From positions 1 through 64,000 of the forward strand of contig JAZGUH010000271.1 of NCBI GenBank assembly GCA_037893225.1: a stretch of 64,000 bases of DNA, written 5' to 3'. The DNA comes from Hippasteria phrygiana. Lineage: Eukaryota; Echinodermata; Asteroidea; Valvatida; Goniasteridae. A program made the translations under genes and the position numbers. The stretch's first letter is position 1. Every line of letters begins with the position of its first letter. Shown piece by piece: positions 1 through 13,847 of the stretch. The notes under the pieces were generated by a model that was not told the origin of the DNA, did no database searches, and saw only the letters and a list, made by a program, of their open reading frames with translations.

Positions 1-1931
1 TGCAGAGGTGCATGGGGTGTCTGTACTTCCTATGCTTTGTGATTGGCTTAAGTTCCCTTTAAGTTGAAACACTTCAGCCCAAGCCCACCTTCTTTCCCAA
101 TAGTCGTCAAGTCTCTGTTGGCTGATATTTTATCCCTTAAATGCCAAAGCGCAGTCCTGTAAATCTCTCATTCACAGTTATACCGTCCCCTTTAAAGCAT
201 TTGTGTGCAGTTAAAGTGCAGTTGAGTCTGTTGTCTCAGTTGTGTTCTCTATCACCCTGACAATCAGCTGGGAGGTATATGTTTAACGTGGGTATATTAT
301 AATAGAAATATTGACATGGTTCGTATTTGCCATGTCAATAGATATAACCCCATTGTTGTACTCGCTGCGTTGGTTATCAGAGGTTGAAATGTTCACGCTA
401 TGTGCATGGTTGCATGACCTTTAGTCCCGTCCCGGCGACAACTCGGCGATGGGTGATGGTATTTGTCGTGGTGACGGTGGGATAAATGCTTTGGTGTGAT
501 GAGGACATTGTCTAGCTGTCTTCCCGTGAATTTCCTCATAAATAGCAATATGCTGCTGCGTGTCGTACAATGTGCGTTCCTTCAATATTTTAGCTACGGT
601 ATATTGTCAATAAGTCTTGCACGCAAACCTCTCCCAAAATAATGCTAACATAGAAACAGAGGTCATTTGAGAAAAAAAAAACCTGGTTGGTTTCGAATGG
701 TGTATATTCACATTTATTTCATGTATAGACCAGGTTTTTGAAGAACCGCAGAAATTGCAAAATTATAACAACAAGCCAGGCAAGGTAGAGAGACATAATT
801 GAATATTAATAACAAGCGCTCTTCTGAAGACACGGCGACATGTAAAGTCGGGTGATTTTGCAGTCATCCGAGAGATTGCAAAGCATGCCTTGACGAGCTG
901 CATGTTCAGTACACAATTATGTGCATAGCTAATTAGGCCTGCAGTTTCAATGACTAGGAGGAATAACCGAGTAGTATACCTATACATTGTACTAGGCGTT
1001 AATGGTGTTTCGGCTTCTTCTTTCGAAATGATTCATCAAGTTGGACCATGGATTGTGTGAAGTATTTGATTTGCATCCGAAGGTCGTGTGATTTGTTGGC
1101 TTCTTCAGTATACGAAATGCTAGACTAAGTACAGATCTTGTAATAAAGTCCCTTTAACCATAATCATTTGTTGAAAAACGGACAACCCCGCAGACGTTCA
1201 TATTTGCTTTATCTACACCTTGGCATTTGATGTGATGCTGCAGATCTCTCAACGGTCACACCTGCTATGTCTAGGCCTATTTAAGCGGACTTCTGTTTTG
1301 CTTCTCTGCCTTTAATAGAGAACCAAACGAACTTGACATAACCATGCATGTATTGACATAATTATTTTGTCCTCGTCAGAGCATACGCTATGGGGCTGTA
1401 TGGAATGTATTTTGCAGTGTGGAGTACAATAAGGTGCACTTGATTTTCCTTGGCAGGTATCACTATACCAATATTTTGCCCAGATATCCAAACTCATGAA
1501 GTTCTGAATAGATGTGTGGACGGGTAAATAATGATTCTCCCGCGATTCTGGAATTGAGTGCGTAACACCGGTAGCCAGGCACGCATTCTACCCTTCCTGT
1601 CAAGCAGTATGATTTATGTGTCAATGCCGGTGCTCCTTGAAGCTTACGCTGCTCACTCAGCAGGTATTCGAAACTGCAGCAAGCAAGAAGCGGTAATAAA
1701 GTATAAACGCATTTATATAGGTGCTGTATATTGGGTAACGTGTCCACAAAATGCACCCGTAGTTATTGCAATGCACCATTGTAATGCGAGCTGCGGTTTA
1801 CGTATGGGATTTATTGCTCCATGGTTCAGGGACGAAGGTTGCACTTCTGCTTTGAAGTTTGAACAAATATCGGTAGTTCCTATAAATCACCCAGCTACAG
1901 TTAAACAAAGTGGACGTAGAAATTAGCAATT
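1..1931. other. Upstream non-coding DNA, no gene recognised
   Basis: Short reading frames occur on both strands, but none shows a known motif or a credible splice structure. A dyad (gacatgg...ccatgtc) lies near 313-346. It could be the 5' intron of the INF2 gene or intergenic DNA. Confidence 0.5.
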
Positions 1932-2104
1932 AAACCAAACCAAACCAAACCAAACCAAACCAAACCAAACCAAACCAAACCAAACCAAACCAAACCAAAC
2001 CAAACCAAACCAAACCAAACCAAACCAAACCAAACCAAACCAAACCAAACCAAACCAAACCAAACCAAACCAAACCAAACCAAACCAAACCAAACCAAAC
2101 CAAA
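1932..2104. repeat. (AAACC)n pentanucleotide array
   Basis: 173 bp of near-perfect AAACC units, about 34 copies. Reading frames through it (FGLVW repeats on the minus strand) are artefacts of the 5-bp period. The array differs by one base per unit from the (GAACC)n array at 17513. Confidence 0.98.
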
Positions 2105-2145
2105 TATAAACAGCTCAAAGGAATTACTGACTTCGTAGTCCAGAT

Positions 2146-2391
2146 GGCAGAGTTGTAATCAAGTCAATCACAAGTCAATCACAAGTCATCACAAGTCATC
2201 ACAAGTCACTTCACAATTCTGGTCTCAAGCCGTGTAACAAGCTATTCAAACACACTATATAACAAGAGCATTCCTTTGTCATTGTTAATCCCATGTAGCT
2301 TGTGAGCTGACTTTGATTGACCTGTGGTCTTTTGATCTGACTTGTGATTGACTTGTGATTGACTTGTGATTGACTTGATTACAACTCTGCC
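2146..2391. mobile_element. Foldback element with subterminal 'caagtcaatca' repeats
   Basis: The ends GGCAGAGTTGTAATCAAGTC and its reverse complement are inverted, and both arms carry iterated 'aagtcaatcac' units. A 4-bp AGAT direct repeat flanks it (2142-2145, 2392-2395). A related, more diverged sequence sits at about 51000-51215 in the opposite orientation, sharing 'acaaaggaatg' and 'tttgaatagcttgt'. Confidence 0.8.
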
Positions 2392-2599
2392 AGATGGATA
2401 CAACATTTCGAGGAAATACCGGTAGTTCATGAACAACAAATCAACATGTTCGATTTTGTCATAAAATCCCAATCCCATTCCACCCAAACAGGCTTTAGTT
2501 ACTGGAGCCTGAGTGAAGGTTGCAACATTGTCATAATAGTCTCACTACCTTTTATATAGGAATACATAGTTACTGTATAAGCGGGATTTTCTCATCTGC

Positions 2600-2797
2600 C
2601 TTCCTTCCTCCATGGTTTGACACACCATTCACTTTATCTATAACAAAAATAGTTTCCTTTCCTCTTTCAGTCATATTGTATTGATGCAATAATATATATA
2701 TATGATATATTGATGTGCGATCGAATCGACCGAGAAACACTGGAATGGGTCTTACCATGGAGGAAGGAACTGTGTTCCTTCCTCCATGGTCTTACAC
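2600..2797. repeat. Inverted-repeat cluster built on CCATGGAGGAAGGAA
   Basis: The motif occurs at about 2601-2616 (inverted), 2755-2770 (direct) and 2775-2790 (inverted). The last two form a perfect 16-bp-arm hairpin with a 3-nt loop. The shorter motif ACCATGGAGGAA recurs at 6191 and 36901. It is probably a small foldback element or a decayed set of ends. Confidence 0.6.
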
Positions 2798-4031
2798 ATT
2801 CTTATCACATGTGTTATGCGCAGCCTGGCATTTACAGTTTGCGTGAATTTTCCCAGGGAACCACTGGCCTGTGATATAATGGCCAAACCCGTGAAAGTAT
2901 GACCAAAGAGCGGTCTAGCCGTTTGTTCAGGAGGAAATACTGTTTTCTTGAATAATATACCGCGAGTTTCAATTTGGTCAGCGTGTTATGTGCGCCTAAC
3001 TTCACCCTTTAGACTTGCTTTATCATTATTGGAATTCGATTCAAAAGAACTCTGTGCGGCGATAAATCGGTTATTTTTCTGGTTTTCATGGTGATTTAGG
3101 ACCTCTGCGTGGTTACTTTATAGTGACTGTTTCGTCTCAAAAATACTTTGTGCTAACCCAAATAATAAGAGAAGAGAAAGAGGAAATAGGCCTAACGGTC
3201 CGTGTGGACATTGAGTCGAGCTGCGGCCGTCCATTAATAGGTCTGATATGTTTGCTGGTAGGCCTGACCTGATGGATTGTACCAAACAGGGAACCAAGGT
3301 GACGCGTATTTGGTTTCGCTTCAACGTTTAACATATCCTTCAAGTTGATAATCTATCCGGGGGGAATAAAGACAATTTTGCCTACTCAACTTCCTGCTAA
3401 CATATCCCTCAGATTAGGAAGCTATTTATCATTTTTCCTTTCCTTCAAAACGATAATAAAGTTTTGATTGTTGTACTTCCCGTTATTAAAGCCTTTATTC
3501 GGCCGATCGATGCGCCCCGCGGACGCCAAATAATATTTCGTCCGGAATGTTACCCTTCAGGACCGGTAACGGCCACTGGAGTCCATTGTCCGAAATCCCG
3601 GGCTTGACAGGTGGGCCCAAGGGCACAGCGGTGTAACCCCAATCACTGTTCGAATCAGTACCTGACGGGATTTATCACTAACGTGGGGAACCACTTCGCG
3701 CGCACTTTGTCATTGGTTGTCCCTCTAGGGGTGGCACCCCTAGAAACCGATTACGTTACTACAGGCATTGGTAGCTTTGGCTTTGATGGGTTGAGAGTTG
3801 TTGATAGCAAGTAAGATAAATTGGAATGTAGCAAAGTACACTGAGCCCACTTATTGATATGAATGAATAGTTTTAGTCCAGACACTGTAAGTTTTAGAGT
3901 TATGTATGGTTATCAACACCACATGGTATACGGGGAGTATCCATTTCTGTACTGGAGCCCACCCCACCCTCCCACCAAAGGGTCATTGACCAACCAAACC
4001 TCAGAAATGATAAACTGCGGACAGCCGTATA
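2798..4031. other. Non-coding, nothing recognised
   Basis: No exon, RNA gene or repeat with a partner in the window was seen. A moderately GC-rich patch lies at 3500-3740. Confidence 0.4.
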
Positions 4032-4206
4032 CCGGTGCCATATGAATATCCGACTCCCATGAATATTAGACTCCTTTCCCTATTATTGGTAATGGTTAAA
4101 CCCTCTCACGTGACCGGCCACACTCTCCCAATTATCGATATCATCGATCACTTAGCATGTGCAATACTATCGTATTTCATAGTGACTAAATTTCACGCTA
4201 CACTGG
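4032..4206 (+). repeat. Dispersed repeat family A, copy 1
   Basis: About 175 bp shared with 13677-13847: both begin ccggtg.catatgaatat and share 'aaaccctctcacgtgaccgg', 'tcatcgatcac', 'atgtgcaatacta' and 'aatttcacgctacac'. It contains the E-box palindrome TCACGTGA and two ATCGAT sites. No TIRs were detected. Confidence 0.85.
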
Positions 4207-7200
4207 AACGTCCACTTGTAAATCATTCCCAGATAAAGCCTATGGCGCATTTTCTTCCTTCTATTATTTTATTAAAGTAGATTAAGAATCTCAATGGTTT
4301 AATACGCAGACCCCTATCACATTACACCAGTATTACCAAACAGAGTAATACATTCTTTCCAAACCTCTGCCAAACAAGATTAGGGGAAAACGGGGCGATT
4401 TCAGTTCAAGGTTCATGGCAAGTTCAAGGACCATTATTTGTGCCGCCATGGTAATATTTCCCCTCTATTTGCTTCCCCGAAGAATGCGAATTTTGTCCCG
4501 GTACTTTTTTTTGTGCAAAGTCAAACGCATTTTCTGCCCTGCTCCCTCGAATCAGTTCAACGAGGCAGAAGTAACAAGCGGCTCTCGGCGATCGAGCTCG
4601 CTAGGCTTGGGGTTCCTCTGTGGAATGCCCTGTGGTTTGGCTTGGAAGTTGGAGCCATTAACAATTTTTATGCAGTTCTGGGAGTTGGACTAAAGAAACT
4701 TGTTGAGGTTTTTAAACACGATGTTCGCAAGATTTAGTTGAGAGGTCAGATGAGTGGTCCGGCCTGCACGTCCGACTGCACGTCATACATGCGGCCCCAA
4801 AACGCTATATGCTGTAAACTTTTGGTCTCTCAAGCAACACTATTTCGGTGCCGTGACTGTCTATACATTTCCAGTTTGTCATCAGGTCTAATTTGAAATA
4901 GTAATGTACCTTTCTACAAACAGACACGATGGAAGTATATTGTTTGATCCTTTTTAAATTGCTGTCACGTTGTTTTTGCCGCTGGTTTCATCTGTGCCGA
5001 GTTTGATTTTCCTCTAATTCCTGACAAGATTGTAGAATCCTCGCCTGTTCGGCACTAAGCTGGTTAACATCTAGTTATATATTTTGTTCTATTTTGTAAC
5101 TAAAGTTCTGTACAAGGAGCTTGGCATAGTCATATCAAAGCGGTAACTATTGTGTATAATCTCCACTTCCAATTGATTTATACAGATATACAATTTAAAA
5201 TACTTAAGTTGTTTATCACTAATCCGCTGAGGTAGAAAATTGAACTACGTGAATCTTTATAGGAAGCCAAACAGCATCATTACAGTGTAGCGAACTCGAT
5301 TATGTTATTAAAAGTCACCGGGTTTATTCGTGTGATCGGGTGCACTTTTGAGCCACTAATAAGTCTGGAGTTTACACAGTTAGCCCCGCACACCGTAAAT
5401 TGATGTGTAGGCCTAGGTATAGAGCACATAATTGCCTTTGGTTCATATGCCTTGCAAAAAAAATCATAATCACCGGAGTTTATTGGAAAGAAGGAGGCCT
5501 GGTGGCTGGGCCTAACACCCCGGGCGATTTACCGCCTCATCCCCGCCTCAGATGACGGGGCTAACGCGATTATCCACGGCTCCTTTGGCTCATGGTCTGC
5601 ATTTTCGCCAATTAGCTGAGAGCATTTCGCGTATTATTTCCTGAAAAGCAAAACCCAGTACCTGGGGACAGTCAGTTTTCCTGGTAAACTGCCATTGTGT
5701 TACGGGGGACAGTGTTTTTTTCCATCGAACTGTGTGCACATTAATTACATTTGAGGTATGTGTTGATTAATTTTTGGATTAAGTCGCGGTTTTAAGCAAT
5801 GGTGATTCATATTCACCGCACATTAACCCCCCCCCCCATCTATAGTCAAAATATTAAGCATTTTGTCCAACGATGAAAGGAATATTATACAATTTTGAAT
5901 CGACTAACAAAGCCGGATTTGTTTTTTATTAATAAGCTTTAAAACAGCCAGGACATTTTTAGTCATGATAGTAAATGAAATCCAGCTCTTACTGAACACT
6001 TTATAAATAGTTAATAATTTCAGAAATATATATCACGATACCCGGTACTGAAAACCACTCAGGCTGTTGACAATTTGTGTTTTCTCGCTTGCTTTTGCTT
6101 GCTACCGAGCGCTTATTTTTTGTCAAAGTCAAGGCTAAAACAACAAGGCTTGGCTCGAAATTTCCCTGGCTGACATTTCAATCAGTTTACACCATGGAGG
6201 AAACACGACATCATTTTGTTTCCTCCGTGCTTATGCACTGCGACCTTGTTTAATGCAGACTGCAGGGCAGGCTGTATAATGGGCATAATAGACATGGGGT
6301 ACACCTTTCCTAAACAGTATAAATCGGCAAGAATTTACACACGTGAAAAATAACTGGTTGCTTGTGTCGAACTCCTCCTATACATGTACTTGCAAGGAAC
6401 GCCGTCCCAGACAGCTGAATCGACTATACTCGCAAGGTGGTTCCTACCACCTTCGTCCCTGCATGGATCGAGGTATCGCAAAATGTCCTACCCCTCCATG
6501 GTCCCTGTTTGCGCTAGACGGAAATGTTTGCGTCTGATAAAAACCTGTCCATATTTTATCATGCCCAATGGGCGCGATCGGCGTTCATTACGGTACGACT
6601 TTAGAGCTGGCCGATACATCACGTGCGTACCGTGGCTACAAACAACGTTGCCCACCTAAATTTTGAATTAGATTTGGCAAATTTTTCTTCTTGCAACTAG
6701 AAAGTAAGACCACGAGGAGCTGATTAGTAACTGATTTACATAAAGTTAAAATCAACTTAGTATTTTTCTAGACAATGCAAATCCTGAAACTAGTGAAAGA
6801 GGTTTACATGTGAAACAATATTTGCGATCGTTACAACGGTATTGTGGAACTAGACTGCTTAGGCTGGCACCCGGACCCTGGCTTTGGGGTGGTTTAATAA
6901 CAGGTCTGGCACCTCGTATGTGCCCTTTGAAGATTGAAGCTAATTTAATTTTGCACCGACCGTGCCTAAAGCATCAATGATCATATCTCCATGAGTCGTA
7001 TATACATATAAATATGTTTTCATATTTCCAAGCCTTGATTGACTTAAAGTCGTCCTCCATTTTGTAATTTTCCGTCGTCACGCTGTTGTTTTGCAATTAA
7101 AGCTAACTGAACTCCCCAGGGAGTCTCAGTTCCCTCGTCGTGAACTGAAGAAGGCAAGGTCAAATAGCGATGCTGTCGGGCGTGGCTGCTTTTTAAACTT

Positions 7201-9319
7201 TAAATGCTACTTTGTTTTATGTATTTTGTGTTTTTTATAATGTGGGGACCGCGGTTCAATATCCATGAACGGCCCACTTCACAATTAACAGGTATTTATG
7301 CAGATGTGTCAGTCAATTTTGAATTCATTTGAAGCATTGAGTTAAGTCCTTAGGCAATGCAGTGCCATTTGCCTCCTAGTTACTGGTTATTGCTGTCTAT
7401 GTCTGACGTGCATAATATTTGAGTTCCCTTCTTTGTGTCGATGTGATTCTGATATGGCGTTGACTTTGCTTCCACGTTTATACCGCTGTATGCTGTACGT
7501 CTATAGCCGCCTGTACATTCGTTGCAATATCTAATTCCCGGATAGCTACGTAACGCCACGTGTCAGAATTCAGGTAGGCCTACTTGTTTACATCCCACCT
7601 TGTTTTCTACCTTTGCCACTGCGCGTGGACCGTGTCAGGAAAGTTCACATTTGTTCACATTGTATCACATTTTTCTTTAATATTGCTTTTACTTTAATGT
7701 TCAGTGATGTGACTGTTCTTTTGTTGACAGTTTCAAATTTAAAATAAATAAATATCACAAAACCACTCCGTGTACTTTCCACAAGAAATAGCAATGAGTT
7801 ATAGGCATAACTTGTCAATTTAACATTGAGAAATTTTAGACACGGTGATTAATCTAAAAAGACTTCGTTTTAAGAAATAGACAGAGAGTTGTTTTCAACT
7901 GCACTTCATGCAGCAGTTACAGGTCAAAACAATTCATTAGAGTGGGAGGAAGCAATATTATATAGAGGTATATCTGGCATCAAATTGCATCAATAACACA
8001 CACTATCACATTGCCTCAGACACGCACCGCTGTCGACAAAAGCCGTGGAGGTTTCAGAACTGAACAGATGGCGTAACCTACTATATATAGCCGTCGTGAG
8101 TCAGAAACTCAATATTTAACAGAAAATACTAGCCCGTGTGGTGTGTCTGGTGTAATGAGCTTGTGAGTCAGCTCGATCTTCCAGCGTGGCCATTTTAAAT
8201 TGCAATCTCTTCATGCTGGTTATGTATTGTGGTTCACTTGCTTTAAAGGTATTGCATGTTGTGGCTTTAACGGGATTTGCCAGATATCTTAACTTTAAAT
8301 TCAGGTATATCAGGTCAAAGCCGCAAACGTTCAAACACGTGGGCTCAGAAGGATATCAATTTGGATTTGCTGTGCATTTATGTGATGAATAACACATTTT
8401 GTACAGTTGTACTCACTAAGCCAGGAATTTTGGACTGACAGACATAATATATGAATAGCATGCCTAGTGGGTGCAAACACAAAGAAAACCTAAAATCGTG
8501 ATTATATTCAAGTATTATATTATATTATATTGCTTTCTTTTTTCGGAAAGACAATGACCTAAAGTAAGCAACTAAGACTTTGTCCAAAGAGAAGATCGTT
8601 AAAATCTATCACAGTCAATCCAAGGCACACCACTATTGATTAAAATACATGATAATTACCCGTGATTGGCATTCTAATTCACTAGTCGTTGCATAGACGC
8701 CATATTGGCTAGGTCACAATGGCCGCTTGCTTGGTGTTTTGTCACGTGCGCCCATTCATGACACTTTCCCCTGGAGCCCAGCGCGCGTGGCTGCTGCGAC
8801 ATTGGCAGAACATCACTCATTTCACTTTGTGGGAAAACTATGAGTCACTTTTAATTTTAAAGGTATCAAACGTGTTAGGGGGATTATTTATTATTAAAAA
8901 CTCCCGAACAGGTCCGAAAACGAAAAGGGAAAAAAGTGACGAAAATTATGTGCGAACCTACAGGACGGGGATTAAGAAATCTGCGCTCAAAGCCAACGTG
9001 ATCTTTGAGTACCGGTACTTATGTCAAAACATCAACTCGTAATCATTTAAATACAAGCAGAATGCTTGAATATGTTGTAAAGTCGGGGGCGGGGCAAGGG
9101 GGCGGGGCAATGGTAGCCTTTGATACCAGACTGTCTAATGGTTGATGGCAACTGGGAATGCTGGTTGTTCGATCATTGGTGGGAAGTGAAGGGGTCTGAA
9201 TATGGAGCTGTGCACCTTGTTCCCACTCCCGGAACTTGTGTTTTTGCGTCAAGTGACGAACTTAAGCGTAACTGCTTATCAACAATTATGCGTATGTATG
9301 GTCATGTGAGTGTGTGTGT
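4207..9319. other. Non-coding stretch with a small hairpin
   Basis: No gene recognised. It contains a poly-C run at 5827-5837, a hairpin at 6192-6229 (catggaggaaac / tgtttcctccgtg) and an AT tract near 8512-8531. GC-box-like sequence (gggggcgggg) lies near 9085. Short ORFs here lack motifs. Confidence 0.4.
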
Positions 9320-9351
9320 GGGGGGGGGGGGGGGGGGGGGAGGGGGGGAGT
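9320..9351. repeat. Poly-G tract after (GT)n
   Basis: 21 consecutive G, one A, then seven G, directly after a short (tg)n run. A poly-C run of about 15 follows at 9548-9562. Confidence 0.95.
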
Positions 9352-10811
9352 CCAGAGGGTTTTAGCTCCCCCATAAAGCAATTGCTTTTACAGTAAAATA
9401 GGATGAAACAAACTTGACATAGACAAAATATTATGCTATTTTGAGTGAAACAAATTTCCTTGAATAATATGCATTTAAACGAAGATTTCTAAACATTTTA
9501 CCCCAAAGAAACCTGGAAATTCAGGTCCCGTAAATGGATAACGTCCTCCCCCCCCCCCCCCCTTTAAGAAATAAATAAATAAAAATGGACGAACAGTGTC
9601 GGTCTGAATCGCACGGACGTATATCCAAAGCAAAATTCAGCGAGGATACAGCGTCGGTTATAACTGTATGTTTTTCCCCCCATTCCCTCCCAGCCACTAA
9701 CCAATGCAAGCCGACAAAGATCAAGGTTATCTTTGTTATATACAAACCATTTCCTTTCTTTTAACCATCTCGCCACCAAACACCATTAGGTTTAAGTCGA
9801 CCTTGGCAATGACAAATTCCCTTAGTGGAGAAGACCTTTTGAATCAATTAGGAGCGCAGGCCCGTCCCCAGAGAGCGGCATATGTTGCAATTATCCCCCG
9901 CTCTCTGTGTTTGGTCAGGCGCCGGGAGGCCAGGGACGAGGCGTGGGGGAGCAAATGGTTAGAAATATGGATTGCACTCCGTGGATGAGCTAGGTACGGT
10001 GTCATTTTAAGCTGTACCAATATTCAATTAAAAATCCAAGGATGCGGAGGTACCATAATTGCCCTATTGTGCAAGCGGGTCCGTTTACAAAGGATTAGGA
10101 AAAATCACATTTATACACCTGTTCATGTGACATTTTGAAGAGAGTCTGCGCTTGGTATTGTTTATTTTTGCTAGTTTTATTTCCAATATTGATCTATACA
10201 CGTAGACGGAAAGATACATAGCTAAACACCATAGACATAGAGTATCAACATTCGATACCAGTTTACAGTGTGCATGACTCATTAACCTTCTGGCTACTCG
10301 AAACTTGATAAACATACAATAAAAGTGCAACAAAATACACGAAACTATATACTTGATCAAGAATAGAGCTTTGCAAAATTTCCTCTATTAATACTGTTTA
10401 TCCATGGACGAATAATAACACATGGCTCAACTGACTGTGAACTTTATTTTGAAATGAACGCATTGGCCAACGTGAAACACCTTTAAGGAACTTTGAGCAT
10501 GTACAAGTCGTAGAAATTTAAATATGCAGTCGAGGTTTCCTACAAAATGTAGTAAAGGAAGGAATGTTTGCATTTTCCGGGAGAATGTTATCAGTACAAA
10601 TCTCAGATCAATGTATCACATTGGGCGTAACAGTCACTCCGTCGGGTCCAGACTAACATAGCAGACGGCCATACAAAGGACATTAGTAATACTCAGTTGT
10701 GTATGTAACCTGTAAGTGCAGCAAGCCTCAGATTTGTGGTAATGACTTCTGACAACTCGTTTTGTTCATTTCTAAATAAAAGTACATCGACAGACCACTT
10801 GGCTGTGTTAA
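9352..10811. other. Non-coding, poly-C tract only
   Basis: Apart from the poly-C run at 9548-9562 I see no gene, RNA or paired repeat. Confidence 0.4.
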
Positions 10812-11201
10812 AGGTAGTATACAACATTTGCAAACATCAAAATAGCAGTAAAATAGCAGTATCAAGCATCCTGTGAAATCAGGGCACCTGGTGTGCTATA
10901 TATTTTTTTTTAATTGACATTTATATTGTTTTCCAACTATTGTCGGCCAACAGTCGTTGGAAATAGTCTAGTTCCCCGACCTGATAATTCCCTGACTGTA
11001 TAAATTGCTCCGATTTGTCTAAAGTATGGTCAGGGAACAGACTCCAAGGACACATTTTTTCTCTCTCTGTTTTCCCAGCATGTATGCACACACAATTCTA
11101 AATAGGTCAGTGTTACAGTATTTGATAGCACGCTATAAAATACTAACCCCCAAATCCATTTATTTCTGAAAATGACAGCAAAAGCAAATGTTGTATTACC
11201 T
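10812..11201. mobile_element. TTAA-flanked MITE family B, copy 1
   Basis: Ends: AGGTAGTATACAACATTT and, inverted, AAATGTTGTATTACCT. It is flanked by TTAA at 10808-10811 and 11202-11205. Other copies are at 31373-32192 and 34745-35166, and a fragment is at 43797-43935. Shared internal blocks are 'tcaagcatcctgtgaaatca', 'agttccccgacctgataatt' and 'tctctgttttcccagcat'. There is no transposase. The TTAA target suggests a piggyBac-type source, but the ends are not the usual CCC. Confidence 0.88.
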
Positions 11202-12473
11202 TTAACTTTAAGAGGATTAAACGATGGTGAATTATACCAAGACCGCGTTAACTGAAAAGGTAATGATGTCCCAGCACCTTTGTAGCGAGGGTCTGCATAT
11301 GTGATTTTATCATTACTGTCCAATCGGGCATCGGAATGACTTCTGGAAATTGTATTTCTAGTCGATTTTGTCTCTTTAAAATGTGTTTTTGAACAACTTC
11401 TTGCAATCCAAAAGTGATAATGCGGCATAGGCTACTAGCAACACGCTGCACAACCGCTTGAAATTAGTCACATTTTACGGCTAAAGAATCGATCAGCTTT
11501 AGAAGAAGTATAGGCACAATTGCAACACAGTAGGATAATTTTGAGAGGAAAATGAGGTTGATTTCCTTTTTCTATCTGTAAATAAGCCTTTGAGCCATTG
11601 CACATTATGGGATAGGAATTTTGGCGGGAAAGAGCACCAGCACTAATAACAGATGAGAATGTATAACTCCGTACAAATAGCTTATTTTAGGTGGGAAAGC
11701 TCTTCTTTGGGCCATTCTTCAGTTCATCGCTCATTCCGGTCCGAATGCCACACTTCTTTTTACCAAAACTTTGACCCAGAATTCTTGTCCGTTGCTCAGA
11801 ATTGCTGAAGTGGTTTCCTGATTAATCACATATTCCAGGTCGATTGATGGAAAACCGCCAAAAGTAGATTAACCCCTTGTCAGACAATGTATTTTTGTTA
11901 TGACAGCAATTCATTTCCGTTTAATGCCTCGTTAAATTGTCTTTTTTATGACTGTTTTGGTATTCAAAGTTGATACCAACAATGTAAATATCATAAATTC
12001 GTACTTTGTGTGATAACATTGAAATATTCCAGCTGTCATGTGTACAGGACTAAGGAACATTAATGTTAACTAATTTTTTTAAAGGTAAATCGGCTACCAA
12101 TATTCACCTGTAGGCCTACCCCCCCCCCCCCCCCCCCACACACACACAATGTGTAAACACCGGCAATCGCGGACCTCCTATTGTCCCTCTTTTGTTTATG
12201 CTCTAACTTTTTCGGAAGGCCTCCCATTGGTTTTGTACACGATTTCCAATCGTGGACCTTGACACAATCGCGGACCCTATTGTCCTCTTTGTTAAAGGTC
12301 CACGGTCTGAATGCTATACAAACGCACACACACACAACGCCAAAGTCATTCTATTTCGGGAATAATTTTGCTCAGGTCCCTTCCATCCACACGCTGTTAT
12401 AACTGTAGGTTTAAAAATGAGTGGGATGTAACTGTCGTAAATCCGTGCCGAAAATGATCATGTGGACTATGGG
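11202..12473. other. Non-coding with poly-C tract
   Basis: A run of about 19 C at 12119-12137 is followed by (ca)n. The sequence 'cgcggaccctattgtcc' is partly repeated (12165-12185, 12268-12290). An E2F-like ttttggcggga is near 11619. No gene recognised. Confidence 0.4.
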
Positions 12474-12782
12474 ACACGCCCCCCCCCCCCAATATTTTTG
12501 GGGAGGAGACGGCTATGGCACTGTCCCCCCCCCCCCCCCCCCCCTCAATAATTGCCCCCTTGTCATATACCGGTACATTTTATGGGTCATTGGCTTTTAC
12601 ATGCACCAGAATACACAAACATCAGCACACATTTTCAAAATTTTCCCAGGACACACAAGAGACACAGAGTACAAATTTTCCGATAACATGTATATCTAAT
12701 AATAGTTTAATTGATTGTGCATTATTCCGAGGGAGCATTGGCAAGGGATGGATATGTAATCTCCAACATTCGTTGTTTGGTT
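12474..12782 (+). repeat. Dispersed repeat family C, copy 1
   Basis: The same sequence occurs inverted at 22735-23020. Shared blocks are 'ggacggctatggca.tgtcc' flanked by poly-C, 'gggtcattg.cttttacatg', 'caccagaat', 'catcagcacacattttcaaa' and 'gatatgtaatctccaa'. It holds two poly-C runs (about 12480-12491, 12525-12544). The element type is unknown. Confidence 0.85.
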
Positions 12783-13676
12783 TTCTTTATCGTTGAAATG
12801 ACTGACCTGGGAAGCGATCCTGGGAACAGGGGATTATGTTCCCACCCTCTAATGGGAAGCCCCCCGCCCCCCCTTGAAAATGATTAATTAAGCCTTTAGT
12901 CACTGTAGCGCCCAAACGTAATGCATTTGGCAGGTTTTAGCAAAATTCAAGGGCTAGGTAAAGTTCCTCTCTGGGGTTTGACCGACCCCCCCCCCCCCCC
13001 CCCACCCCTCCCCCCCCCCCCCACCCCCGTCTCCGGGCAGGCTAAGGCCCTGTACTCACTACTCTTGTTGGATTCTCAAGTTTTGGTTGCCATATAATTA
13101 CTTTTAATAAAAATTATAGTTCCCCCTCAGAAAGGATCGATTTTTGTTATATTTTAAATATGTCTGCATAAAACAATGTGATTATTTTCAAAGTAAAAAG
13201 GATCATTGTAGTAAATTTAAACTTACCTGCAATGTTTGAAATAAAAAATCCCACCTGCACTGCCACACTATAATTTGATTTAAACACTTTCAGCATGACA
13301 CTTTGTTACGCATTGTCAACCAAAACACATCACACCTATCAACAAAACAGTTGGATTTTGTCCTTTGCCTAATCAAGAGAACTTTATAAAATGTACTTTC
13401 CAACAATTTCAATATCCAGACGTAAATTTTGCCTGTGTGATATGCTTGCCACCATTTTGATTTAACAGAGCTTGTTTTTAGATATGTTACGTAGCGTAGG
13501 TCCAGCTTAAGTAAAAAAGTTCCCTTTTGTGCAATGCGGAACTGAGTAGTGCGTACCATAATATTCCATAACACCCCCAAAACTTGTTTGCTTAAAGATA
13601 TCTGTATGCCTACATTTCAAGTGGTTGCCGACAACGACAACAGCCGACTCAGACCAGACATGAACAATACACAGAG
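12783..13676. other. Non-coding with compound poly-C tract
   Basis: 12986-13028 is almost pure C, broken by single A or T. The rest is AT-rich with no motif. Confidence 0.5.
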
Positions 13677-13847
13677 CCGGTGTCATATGAATATTCGACT
13701 TTCATGAATATGCGACTCCTCTTCCTTACTATTGGTTAAACCCTCTCACGTGACCGGCCACTCTCCCAATAATCGATTCATCGATCACTTTAAGACATGT
13801 GCAATACTACAATATTTCATGGTGACAAAATTTCACGCTACACCGGG
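13677..13847 (+). repeat. Dispersed repeat family A, copy 2
   Basis: Same orientation as 4032-4206, roughly 85% identical by eye, with small indels. It retains TCACGTGA and the ATCGAT pair. Confidence 0.85.

Noticed and set aside
1901..2118. Minus-strand frames of Phe-Gly-Leu-Val-Trp repeats
   Set aside because: They are translations of the (AAACC)n array; a 5-bp unit stays open in several frames by chance of composition.
11030..11451. 132-codon minus-strand frame
   Set aside because: It overlaps MITE family B copy 1 and its flank; the other copies do not preserve the frame.
12421..12796. Proline-rich plus-strand frames
   Set aside because: They arise from poly-C runs inside repeat family C.
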